A model generated the notes under the pieces. That model saw only the letters and a program-made list of their open reading frames with translations, had not been told where the DNA came from and did not search any database. A stretch of 64,000 nt of DNA from Bacteroidales bacterium UBA2295. GTDB lineage: Bacteria; Bacteroidota; Bacteroidia; Bacteroidales; Tenuifilaceae. Made by a program: the position numbers and the translations under genes. Positions 16,695-25,543 of the stretch are shown piece after piece (the first letter of the stretch is position 1; every line of letters starts with the position of its first letter). The DNA is taken from assembly GCA_002345825.1 (NCBI GenBank), contig DDWD01000206.1, forward strand, positions 17,415 to 81,414, read 5' to 3'.

Positions 16695-16810
16695 AGCTTA
16701 ATTTATTTAAATTTTACATAAAACCTGGAAACTGACTAAATTTTTAAATCTCAATTAACAGCAGCCCTCACTAAAACTCCTAGCCGATAGGCTGGCGTGA
16801 CAGTGTGGGT

Positions 16811-16873
16811 GCAATAGAGGAAAAATATCTATTGCGCGCTCTACGACCTGCCTGCCTTGGGCAGTAAGGCAGG
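16811..16873. repeat. Two perfect inverted repeats in the MscS-transporter gap
   Basis: GCAATAGA (16811-16818) pairs perfectly with TCTATTGC (16828-16835), and CCTGCCTT (16851-16858) pairs with AAGGCAGG (16866-16873) over a seven-base loop. There is no T-run, so a simple terminator is unlikely. The GC-rich second hairpin looks like a short palindromic repeat of the REP type. Confidence 0.45.
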
Positions 16874-16965
16874 GGCGCTAAAATTTCAAAAAACTATTTT
16901 TCCATCGCTATTTGCCACCTACGGCGGCTTTATAAAAAATTACATTTTTAACTTAACATAGAGAC

Positions 16966-19900
16966 TTAGCAAAACCCCTTCTCTTTAAGTTTCCTAACCA
17001 AGAATGGTTCAAGCAATGCATTTATTGCAAATATACCGGGGAAACGCTCCTCAACCAATCCTGATCGCTGCATATTCTTCAGCAGATCTTTTGTGTGATT
17101 CTCATTCTGTCTCAGCACTCTGGCTAATCGATCGATGCTGCATCGTCGGTGGAGTGCAATTTGCAAGATAACCATCCATAGTTCATCGCTAACACTGTTC
17201 AGATGCGAAACATTGGGCATTACAGGTAACTTAATGTATATTGTTTTACCAACAACCTTAGTAATATTTGAAAGCCAAGTGTTAAGCGTATAGCCCGGGT
17301 TGCCATCGCTTAAATTGAAATACTTATTAAAGAGCTGAGCTAAATTCCATTCTGTCAACTTGTCTTCGCTCTTCCCATTAAGCTGCAGCTTAAGCCCACC
17401 TGTTTTGTGTCGGCTAAGAACCAGCTGCTTTAGCTCTTCGGCATTAAATGGTTCACACTCAACTTGTCCCATAAAGCTAGTATCAAGTTTTACCAATCGG
17501 TTAATTAGCTGATAGGAAATGGAACCACAATTTACGATAATAAAAATTTCGCTACCAAAAGTTTCAATAAAGCCAGCAATCTCCTTAACAATGTCAAGGC
17601 CATCCTCGTGACGCTCCCACCAGAGCTCAAGGTCGTTAATGATTATTGCCCTTTTATTGGGCGATGAGTTAAGAAAACCATAGGCATCGGTCTCAATATT
17701 TAAGGCTTTTTTAAGAGCTTTATGAAAATCATCCTTCCGAACAGAACCACCCTTTGGTGGTTTAACGATATTCAGCTCGTAATTAGGTAGATAGGTCTTT
17801 GCGATGTATTTAGACAGGGTTGATTTGCCCGTATTCCTCCCCCCTGTTATAAGCAAACCACCAGAGTACCCATTCTTGAATCGATTTACTATTATTTCCG
17901 CTTCTTTTTGCTCCTTAGCACGAATTACCCATAAATCGCGGTTCAGCGTGGTACTTCCCGAAAAAAGGCTGGTGTAATAGAAAGGGATGTTTTTTAGAAT
18001 TTGTTTTTGGCCCGAAAGGCCAACTAGCATTTCCTGAATTAGCTGATTACTAATCTTAAACTCTTTCTCGAAATTTGTGAACTTTTGCGCCAGCATTATC
18101 CCCTCACTTCTGGAGTAGAGGATTCGCACAACTTGCCTGTTAATGAAAGTCCTAACTCCCCGACTCACATTCCCAATGGATGTAAGAGCGGGGTTAGAAT
18201 ATTTGTGTTTAACACGTTCCTTTTTACCATTATCCATTCTACCATAAACAAGCTGGTATAAGGGATCGATTGTAGCTTTTATGTATTGATTTAAGTCTTT
18301 GCTAAATTTTTCGAGCAAAGCGCTCACCTTGTATTCCTCGTCGGCAATATCTTTCAGCAAATCGGTAGCCAGCTTCTCCTGAAGCATAATATTCTGGGGG
18401 TTCTCCTCGTTGCCCTCGCCTTGAAGTATAAGGTTTTCGATGTTAAAGGTTGCCAACCGTAGCTTATCGCCAAGCCTTGATGCCGTATCTTTTAGAGTTA
18501 CCGATACCCCATCCATTGAATTTCGAACATTACTAATAAGCTCGGTACCAACAAAAAACTGAGTTTGCTTTCTTAAGGCAATTGATCGCACATCGCTTTC
18601 AGCGAAAATTCCTTTCTCTATATCGGTAAAAAACCTTTCACCATTAACATCTATCTTCTCTGGTAGTTCACTAACTATCTCGGAAACATCCTTGTAGAAA
18701 ACTTCAAACCGTTCCTGCATTGCAGAGTTTCTCAAGTCCAAAATTCTATCGATTACATTCGATGTGTCTGGTAGGGCTTGGGTTGTTTTCACATCTTGTA
18801 GTAACGACTTGATGGCGGTGGTATTTTCAAGGAGCTTTCCATTTGTCCAACGGGTTAACTCGTCAACCTGTTTGTTCAACTTTACCTTAAATCTATTTCT
18901 TAGCGAGATAAGGATAAACTCTAACAGGTTCTTGTTTGCAAAAAGGGTTAGGTTGCTGTACCACACAGCAGGCATCTGCTCCAAACTGTAGCTAGACAGA
19001 TGCTTTCGGGAAATAATTTTTTTGTAAGGTTTTAAAAGGTAGCTCATTTCTGGTTTGCCAATTACAAAGCAAAGCCTTTGCATATTCTGCTCTAAATCGG
19101 CATTTAGGCTTTGGATATCCCTTTTGTTTGAAAAGACTAAATCGTTTATTGATTCTTCCAGAAGGGCAGCTGTTTGCTTTTTAAGTTCGGCTAAAGCTTT
19201 AGGAGCCTCACTCTTTTTGATATTGTTTTCAAACTGTTCCACCTCCTTGCTAAGATCAACAAGAGACCGACGCAAATTGCTGATAAACCGGAAGGTTGAT
19301 AGGCCAAAGTCGTTATACAAATCGGTTAACGATTCAAACCTGTTCTGCTGAAGGAATATCTTTGTGGCCTGGGCTAGCTCTATCTTTCGGCTTAAAGGCC
19401 AACCCAATAGCATACCTTTAATTCGGAATCTACTCTTAAACAGTTTAATTGAACTAGAATCTTTCCTCTTAATCCTAAATTCATCTTTGTAGAAATTAAC
19501 TAGAATGTATTTGGGAACGGCTTTCTGATATTCTTCAACACTCTCAATATAAACATTTAACGACTGTTTTAACTCGCCATAAATTTTCTCGAGGAGTGAT
19601 TCGTGTAGCTGCGAGAACTTATTTTTTGATTGATAGGTTAACTCCGACAGAGCCTTTGAAATCAACGCATTGGATTCTGCCCTATTGGGTTCTTGTAAAT
19701 ATTTCTCAAGAGAACCAAGCACTCTATCTGTCATACCGCAAACATCCTTGTGCAATCCTTTTAGAATTAGCTCAGAGGTTATTACCGTGTTATGCACTAA
19801 TTTATCTTGAAATACCTCGTGGTTAATAGCAATTTTCCGCACCTCGTCTGCGAGAAGTTCTTTGGCAGGGTAGCTAATGGATTCCTGAAGCGATAAAGAT

Positions 19901-22119
19901 GGCACCCCTTCTGCGCTGCTATCAGCCTCTTGCTGTAGTTGAGGAACTGTATCGGCATTAATCTCCTCAAATCCACTATTTGCTTCAATAATAAGTGACG
20001 TGCAGGGTAATTCCGACGCTTGGCTTTCCTTGCTCATCCATTGCATTGGGTCGCCACTCTTTATGGTATTTAGCTCTAGTATAACTAAATCGGCTGCGGA
20101 CGATTCGGTTTTTACAAGATCTATTTCGGAAATTCTTTCTGTAGCATTATTAACTACTTTCACAGTGCCAATCAACCTTGAATTATCGAGCACCTGATTA
20201 ACCAATGCGTAAATGCTATCAGTTTTTGCACTGTTGTAATTAGTTACCAATATCCTTAAACTTGCTGTTCGCCATACCGTATCGCTTTTTATGTATTTAA
20301 GAAGCGCTAGTCCAAAATTTAGATTACGGCTATTGCCATTCCACCAGAGGTCTATTTTTTTAACCTTTTTTACTGATATGCTTTCCTTTTGATTTAGGAA
20401 AACAAGGTTATAGTCGAGCTTCTTTAAATCCTCAACGGTATGAATAAATTTTTCTGGATTCTTCGATTTTCGGCCCCACCCCATTAAAATGGTATTGGGC
20501 TCGAATCCGGTAAAACCGTAAACGCTAGATATCACACGCATCCCCTCGTAAACATCATTGCAACTGTGGTTCCGTGTAACAACGGGCTTCCCTCTTTGGT
20601 CAGTCTCAATGGTAGGGGTTGCATGCTTTTCAAAAAGAGTCTTTTCGCTTTTATTTTCAATAAGGTTGAAATTGGTGAACACACCCTGGCTTCCCACAAG
20701 CGTTCGGGCCATATCAATTAGGTGTGGGCGCGCCTTTGGGTTTCCACTGAACAGGATTATGTTTGGACGCCAGTTGCGCTGATCCTTCGATTCTGATAGG
20801 GAAAGTTTAATAAGCCCATATTTCACAAGCGACGACCAGAATCCTCCCCAAGTATCGCCCGATTGCAATTTCAGTTCCTTTCGCTTCAAGAAAAGGAAAA
20901 TAGCTCCCAACAAAACGGTTGCCCCAATCATGGCTGCAAAATCGAGCTGAATCATCACCACAAAGCAGGCGATGGCGCCAATAATGCTTATCCAGGCTGG
21001 GATTCGGAACGATGGACGAAAATCGGAACCAGCCCAGTTTTCGATAGCACAGGTAAGGTTAAGAAATCCGTAGGTAATGATAAAAAATATTGACACCACC
21101 CGAGCAATAACATTCAACTCTCCAATTAGAATACCTGCTAGGGCAATAAAGAAGGTGAGAATAATCGCATTTCGCGGCTCATTGCCTGCACCAACCCCTT
21201 TTGCAAAAATCTTTGGGGTAATCCTATCAATTGCTGTAGCCTGAAGAATTCGCGGAGCTCCAAGTATACTTCCAAAGGCCGAGGAAAGGGTTGCACCCCA
21301 TATTCCTGCAACCACTAATGGAGAGTAAAACGAAATATTTAGCAATACCGCAGAGTCGTTTACCAAAGAATCGCGTTCAACTGTATATGAAAAGAAGAAG
21401 GCTAACCCAATGTACACAAGTAAACCAACAATAATAGCTGTAATTGTACCTCTGGGGATGGCCTTTTTGGGGTTGGCCAAATCGCCCGACATGGATACAC
21501 CCGCCTCAAAACCAGTAACGGCTGGGAAAAAAATTGCGAAAAGAGCTATCCACGGAAGCGAGTTGGCTGCCATTCCGCTTAGGGGAGTTTGGGGGGCTAA
21601 ATCATGCTTGCCCAGCAGAACTGACGTAACCGAAAGAATTAAAACAGCCAGAATAACAAACTGTGTTTTAAGGGCAAGGTTTGTGCTTATAAACGTAATT
21701 ATTGTTACCACTAAAAGGGTAATGACCCCCGCAATCCTGATATTATTAATGGTTACCTCATAGTCGAATGCCGTGAGCAACGTTTCGGCAAAACCAATAA
21801 TGTATAAGCTAACGCTAAAGGATAACCCCACAAAAAGGGCCAAACCGAGCGTACCACCAATTGGCAACCCCAAGCTGCGTGAAATCATGTAGTAGGTACC
21901 ACCCGTTTCAACCTTTTTATCGGTAGCAATGCTAGCTACGCTTAGGCCAGTTGTTGCAGAGATAACGTGTGCAACAAAAATTATCCCCAGTGTTGCCCAA
22001 AGCCCGGCTTGCCCTACAATCCAGGGCAACCTTAGGTACATAATTACACCTAAAATGGTTAGAATTGAAGGGGTGAACACACCCTTAAACGCGCCAAACT
22101 TATTCCCTTGCTGTGGCAT
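16966..22119 (-). CDS. Giant fusion: SLC12/APC-type transporter with C-terminal P-loop ATPase and winged helix
   Basis: The 1717-residue product begins as an amino acid-polyamine-cation permease of the cation-chloride cotransporter kind (about 1-430, around 12 membrane segments, start FGAFKGVFTPSILTILGVIM). Next comes a cytoplasmic region like the SLC12 C-terminal domain (about 435-720, NWRPNIILFSGNPKARPHL). About 720-1400 is a long helical, coiled-coil-prone stretch rich in Lys, Glu and Leu. A P-loop NTPase follows: Walker A GGRNTGKST at 1426-1434 and Walker B RAIIINDLE with D1496. The last 70 residues look like a winged helix (CSIDRLARVLRQNENHTKDL). The reading frame is unbroken over 5.1 kb, so this is not a misread of two genes. 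Transport of ions gated by ATP binding is inference. Confidence 0.82.
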   Translation of the reverse strand: MPQQGNKFGAFKGVFTPSILTILGVIMYLRLPWIVGQAGLWATLGIIFVAHVISATTGLSVASIATDKKVETGGTYYMISRSLGLPIGGTLGLALFVGLSFSVSLYIIGFAETLLTAFDYEVTINNIRIAGVITLLVVTIITFISTNLALKTQFVILAVLILSVTSVLLGKHDLAPQTPLSGMAANSLPWIALFAIFFPAVTGFEAGVSMSGDLANPKKAIPRGTITAIIVGLLVYIGLAFFFSYTVERDSLVNDSAVLLNISFYSPLVVAGIWGATLSSAFGSILGAPRILQATAIDRITPKIFAKGVGAGNEPRNAIILTFFIALAGILIGELNVIARVVSIFFIITYGFLNLTCAIENWAGSDFRPSFRIPAWISIIGAIACFVVMIQLDFAAMIGATVLLGAIFLFLKRKELKLQSGDTWGGFWSSLVKYGLIKLSLSESKDQRNWRPNIILFSGNPKARPHLIDMARTLVGSQGVFTNFNLIENKSEKTLFEKHATPTIETDQRGKPVVTRNHSCNDVYEGMRVISSVYGFTGFEPNTILMGWGRKSKNPEKFIHTVEDLKKLDYNLVFLNQKESISVKKVKKIDLWWNGNSRNLNFGLALLKYIKSDTVWRTASLRILVTNYNSAKTDSIYALVNQVLDNSRLIGTVKVVNNATERISEIDLVKTESSAADLVILELNTIKSGDPMQWMSKESQASELPCTSLIIEANSGFEEINADTVPQLQQEADSSAEGVPSLSLQESISYPAKELLADEVRKIAINHEVFQDKLVHNTVITSELILKGLHKDVCGMTDRVLGSLEKYLQEPNRAESNALISKALSELTYQSKNKFSQLHESLLEKIYGELKQSLNVYIESVEEYQKAVPKYILVNFYKDEFRIKRKDSSSIKLFKSRFRIKGMLLGWPLSRKIELAQATKIFLQQNRFESLTDLYNDFGLSTFRFISNLRRSLVDLSKEVEQFENNIKKSEAPKALAELKKQTAALLEESINDLVFSNKRDIQSLNADLEQNMQRLCFVIGKPEMSYLLKPYKKIISRKHLSSYSLEQMPAVWYSNLTLFANKNLLEFILISLRNRFKVKLNKQVDELTRWTNGKLLENTTAIKSLLQDVKTTQALPDTSNVIDRILDLRNSAMQERFEVFYKDVSEIVSELPEKIDVNGERFFTDIEKGIFAESDVRSIALRKQTQFFVGTELISNVRNSMDGVSVTLKDTASRLGDKLRLATFNIENLILQGEGNEENPQNIMLQEKLATDLLKDIADEEYKVSALLEKFSKDLNQYIKATIDPLYQLVYGRMDNGKKERVKHKYSNPALTSIGNVSRGVRTFINRQVVRILYSRSEGIMLAQKFTNFEKEFKISNQLIQEMLVGLSGQKQILKNIPFYYTSLFSGSTTLNRDLWVIRAKEQKEAEIIVNRFKNGYSGGLLITGGRNTGKSTLSKYIAKTYLPNYELNIVKPPKGGSVRKDDFHKALKKALNIETDAYGFLNSSPNKRAIIINDLELWWERHEDGLDIVKEIAGFIETFGSEIFIIVNCGSISYQLINRLVKLDTSFMGQVECEPFNAEELKQLVLSRHKTGGLKLQLNGKSEDKLTEWNLAQLFNKYFNLSDGNPGYTLNTWLSNITKVVGKTIYIKLPVMPNVSHLNSVSDELWMVILQIALHRRCSIDRLARVLRQNENHTKDLLKNMQRSGLVEERFPGIFAINALLEPFLVRKLKEKGFC

Positions 22120-22258
22120 TGTAGATATAGTTACTTATTAAAATGACAGACTAATACTTTGTCCTAAAGATATGAATAGATTAGCAAAATGAGAATTTGT
22201 ATCGGATTTTTGAATGATTAAAAAGAAAAATCACCACTTAATATTTGATTAAGTTCCT

Positions 22259-22266
22259 TAAATTTG
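22259..22266 (+). promoter_or_regulatory. Promoter -7 element of the response regulator gene
   Basis: TAAATTTG is a perfect TAnnTTTG. It overlaps the upstream in-frame TTG at 22264, so translation must start later, at TTG 22291. A -33 box at proper spacing is not clear. Confidence 0.45.
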
Positions 22267-22290
22267 TGCTTAAAGACTGAAAGTTGCATT

Positions 22291-23637
22291 TTGAGAAAAG
22301 TTTTAATAGTTGACGATGAGGAGAAAATAAGAACCTTACTCTCAAGACTTATAAGCCTTGAGGGGTTTGAGGTATATCAGTCCATTGACTGTGCCAATGC
22401 ATTAAACACACTGGAAAGGTATGAAATTGATGTAGTATTGTGTGACGTTAAGTTACCCGATGGCAACGGTGTTGAACTCACTAAGTTGATTAAAGAAAAA
22501 TACCCAATAATTGAAATAATTTTATTAACTGCATACGGCAACATCCCCGACGGAGTTCTTGCTATAAAGAATGGTGCATTTGATTATATCACCAAGGGCG
22601 ATGAAAACAGTAAAATTATCCCACTCCTCCATAAGGCCTCAGAAAACGTTGAGAATTTAAAAAGGCTTGTTCAACTAGAGAAATACGTTGGTGATAAATT
22701 TTCATTCAGTAATATTATTGGCAAATCCAAGGTAATTAGGGATGTAATTGATTTAGCTCAAACAGTTGCAGAAACCGATGCTTCAGTTCTGCTTACAGGA
22801 GAAACGGGTACGGGAAAAGAAATATTTGCACAATCGATTCATTTTGCGAGCAAACGAAGTAAGAAAACTTTTTTGGCCATTAATTGCGCAGCTTTCTCAA
22901 ACGACATTCTTGAAAGCGAAATGTTTGGACATTGCGCAGGTGCTTTCACTGGCGCAGTTAAAGATAAGAAAGGGCTACTCAAAGAAGCCGATGGGGGAAC
23001 CCTTTTCTTAGATGAGATTGGTGAAATGCCTTTGGAACTGCAAGCAAAACTATTACGTGTAATTGAAACAGGCGAATTTTTCAAAGTTGGAGAGACAAAG
23101 CCAATAAAAACTAATGTTCGAATTATCGCCGCCACCAATCGCGACTTAAAAAAAGAGATAGAATTAGGCCATTTCAGAGATGATTTGTTTTATCGTATTT
23201 CTTTATTTCAGCTGGAATTGCCACCCATAAGGGAAAGGGTTGAGGACATTGAACTTTTCGTGAACCATTTTTCAAAAATTTCTGGAATAAATAATGGGAA
23301 AAAAATCAATTCAATATCAACCGAGTATATGCAAGCCCTCAAACTTTACGAATGGCCAGGGAATATTAGAGAGTTAAAAAATATAATCGAACGCAGTGTA
23401 ATACTAACAAACTCTAACGAGCTAAAAACAGACACATTACCCACCGAAATAGTATGCTCACAAAAAAACTCAGCGGCACTTACGAACAATCAAAACGAGT
23501 TGGATATTGCCAACATCGAAAAAAGACATATTCAAAACGTGCTTAGAATTACGAAAGGGAACAAAGCAGAAACTGCAAGACTACTTAACATCGCACTCAC
23601 TACATTGTACCGAAAAATTAACCATTACCAGCTCTAG
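22291..23637 (+). CDS. Sigma-54-dependent response regulator (receiver - AAA+ - Fis-type HTH)
   Basis: From TTG 22291 the product is 448 residues. The receiver domain (1-about 120) has acidic D8-D9, the phosphorylated D52 in LCDVKLPDG and a late Lys in DYITKGD. The sigma-54 activator domain (about 145-370) has Walker A GETGTGKE, the intact GAFTGA loop that contacts sigma-54, Walker B GGTLFLDEIGE and the arginine-finger region. The last 45 residues form a Fis-type HTH (KGNKAETARLLNIALTTLYR). The TTG at 22264 is rejected because it sits in the promoter element. It heads a plus-strand set with potassium uptake genes and a histidine kinase, so potassium or osmotic control is inferred. Confidence 0.92.
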   Translation: MRKVLIVDDEEKIRTLLSRLISLEGFEVYQSIDCANALNTLERYEIDVVLCDVKLPDGNGVELTKLIKEKYPIIEIILLTAYGNIPDGVLAIKNGAFDYITKGDENSKIIPLLHKASENVENLKRLVQLEKYVGDKFSFSNIIGKSKVIRDVIDLAQTVAETDASVLLTGETGTGKEIFAQSIHFASKRSKKTFLAINCAAFSNDILESEMFGHCAGAFTGAVKDKKGLLKEADGGTLFLDEIGEMPLELQAKLLRVIETGEFFKVGETKPIKTNVRIIAATNRDLKKEIELGHFRDDLFYRISLFQLELPPIRERVEDIELFVNHFSKISGINNGKKINSISTEYMQALKLYEWPGNIRELKNIIERSVILTNSNELKTDTLPTEIVCSQKNSAALTNNQNELDIANIEKRHIQNVLRITKGNKAETARLLNIALTTLYRKINHYQL

Positions 23638-23736
23638 CGTATATGCTTTCAAATTGACAATCCACACTATCGTTTTGAAAGCATTAGCCAACTATTCAAT
23701 ATCCAAAGTAATATTTATGTGATTAGCAAACAACAA

Positions 23737-23778
23737 CATACGGCTCAATGCCGTATGCTGGTACTGTTTTTGGCATAC
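23737..23778 (+). promoter_or_regulatory. Overlapping alternative hairpins before the trk genes
   Basis: CATACGGC (23737-23744) pairs perfectly with GCCGTATG (23750-23757) around the loop TCAAT. GTATGC (23753-23758), inside the second arm, can instead pair with GCATAC (23773-23778). The two structures exclude each other, as in an attenuator; alternatively the three half-sites could be protein-binding sites. They lie 50-95 bases before the small gene at 23831. There is no T-run after the first hairpin. Confidence 0.4.
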
Positions 23779-23830
23779 CAATACTTGATGTTATCAGACA
23801 AAATAAGATTTTGATATACTCATTTATCGT

Positions 23831-24187
23831 ATGGTAATAAAAACTAATCAAATGAAATCGCGAATACTAAAGACCCTAACACAATGGTTTCCTAATGCAT
23901 TCAGTGACATTAATATCGAGAATTTCCATTCCGATTACGAAGTTCTTCGTGCATTTTCGGGGTATACTCTAAATCTAATTGTCCACAACGATGAAAGGAT
24001 GAGAGAACCATTTAAGATAATAAACATTCTGTACCTAAATGGAAACCTCCACGACAAGAATGCCATAGAGAATGAATTCTTCGGTTGTCTTTCGCAAATC
24101 GAAAGCCCGGGGTCATTAAAAGAGCACCTAGAACTTATGCCTGAAAGCCTTAAGCCCATTTACTTAAAAACTATTTTAGAAAACTAA
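23831..24187 (+). CDS. Small cytoplasmic protein of unknown function in the trk operon
   Basis: The 118-residue product has no signal peptide or membrane segment. It has a mix of helices and strands (YEVLRAFSGYTLNLIVHNDE; SLKEHLELMPESLKPIYL). I do not recognise the family with certainty. It lies ten bases before trkA, so it is co-transcribed with the potassium transporter and may regulate it. An in-frame ATG at 23852 would give a shorter product of 111 residues. Confidence 0.65.
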   Translation: MVIKTNQMKSRILKTLTQWFPNAFSDINIENFHSDYEVLRAFSGYTLNLIVHNDERMREPFKIINILYLNGNLHDKNAIENEFFGCLSQIESPGSLKEHLELMPESLKPIYLKTILEN

Positions 24188-24197
24188 CTAGATTGAT

Positions 24198-25532
24198 ATG
24201 AAGATAATTATTGCTGGTGGTGGTGATATTGGTTTTTACCTGGCTACACTACTAGCCAAAGAGATGCACGATATTACCCTTATTGACTTACGCAAAGAGA
24301 GAGTAAAATCCATAGAAAACTCTTTAGGTATCGAAACAATACATGGAGACTCAACCAGTTACAAAATATTAAAAAATGCAAATGTTGAGAATGCCGATAT
24401 TCTAATTGCAGTTACCTCATCCGAATCGGTGAACATAACAACTTCGTTGATAGGTAAAAAGCTTGGCGCTAAATTTACAATTGCCAGAATAAGCAATAAA
24501 GAGTACCTAATAGATAACCAAACGCTGGATTTAAGAGATTTTGGCATTGACGAGCTGATCTCACCCGAGTCGCTTGCAGCAAGAGAAGTAAAATATATCC
24601 TCAAAGAGCCAACATTGACAGAGATTTTCGACCTTGAGGATGGAAAGCTTACAATGATGGGGTTAAGGCTTGAACCTAATGCCCCCATAATTAGTAAAAC
24701 AGTTGCCCAAATTGCACTTCAAAATCAGGATAGAAATTTCATTATTTCTGCAATCCATAGGAAGGGCGAGATTATTACACCTAAAGGTAGTACGCGTTTT
24801 AAACCTAACGACTACTTATATTTTATAGCCTCGAATGGTGGAAAAAACAAAATTCTTGAACTGGCGGGCAAGAAACCAATAGAGATAAAGAATGTTCTTG
24901 TTATTGGGGGAAGCCGGACAGGCACTTATATAGCACAACGGTTAAGCAGCAAGTATACTATTAAGCTCATTGAAAAAGACAAGGAACGATGCAACGAATT
25001 GGCTTTAAAACTTCCCAATGTTCAAATAGTTAATGGAGACTGTACGGATATCAACTTCCTTGAAGAGGAAGGAGTTTCAAGTTACGATGCATTTGTTGCC
25101 GTAACCGGAAATTCTGAAACAAACATCTTTAATTGCCTAATGGCAAGAGATTTTGGTGTAAAAAAAACAATTGCAATGGTTGAGAATATTGGCCTATTTG
25201 ACCATTCACAAAAAATTGGCGTTGATACCCTGATTAACAAAAAAATTGCAACGGCCAATTTTCTGTTCAGAAAAATCAGTAAAGGTGAGGTGGTCTCCTA
25301 CTTGTACGGCATAGATGCAGAGATCCTTGCATTTACAGTTCAAAAAAAATCATACATAAAGAACAAGCAAATAAAAGACATTACTTTCCCTGAGAATGCC
25401 ATTGTAAGCGGAGTAATTCGCAACGGGAAAGGATATATTACGCTTGGTGACTTCAGATTTCAGGTAGGAGACAAAATTTTAGTACTTACCTCAACAAATA
25501 ACATTAAGAAAGTGGAGGCTTTCTTTAAATAG
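24198..25532 (+). CDS. trkA: Trk potassium uptake regulatory subunit TrkA
   Basis: The 444-residue product has two RCK units in tandem. Each has an NAD-binding Rossmann domain (GGGDIGFYLA at about 7-16; VIGGSRTGTYIA at about 234-245) followed by a TrkA-C ligand domain (about 140-220 and 360-444). This two-unit form is the TrkA type rather than the single-unit KtrA. It is a cytoplasmic ring that gates TrkH in response to nucleotides. It lies 11 bases before trkH and will be translated with it. Confidence 0.94.
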   Translation: MKIIIAGGGDIGFYLATLLAKEMHDITLIDLRKERVKSIENSLGIETIHGDSTSYKILKNANVENADILIAVTSSESVNITTSLIGKKLGAKFTIARISNKEYLIDNQTLDLRDFGIDELISPESLAAREVKYILKEPTLTEIFDLEDGKLTMMGLRLEPNAPIISKTVAQIALQNQDRNFIISAIHRKGEIITPKGSTRFKPNDYLYFIASNGGKNKILELAGKKPIEIKNVLVIGGSRTGTYIAQRLSSKYTIKLIEKDKERCNELALKLPNVQIVNGDCTDINFLEEEGVSSYDAFVAVTGNSETNIFNCLMARDFGVKKTIAMVENIGLFDHSQKIGVDTLINKKIATANFLFRKISKGEVVSYLYGIDAEILAFTVQKKSYIKNKQIKDITFPENAIVSGVIRNGKGYITLGDFRFQVGDKILVLTSTNNIKKVEAFFK

Positions 25533-25543
25533 CATTTAAAAAA

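Noticed and set aside
22264..22290. Earlier TTG start for the response regulator
   Set aside because: The TTG overlaps the TAAATTTG promoter element, and the added residues do not belong to the receiver domain.
23759..23775. Possible sigma-54 promoter TGGTAC ... TTGGCA before the trk genes
   Set aside because: The GG and GC pairs are 11 bases apart, not the required 10, and the site overlaps the hairpin arms. It is too poor a match to list as a promoter despite the sigma-54 activator gene upstream.
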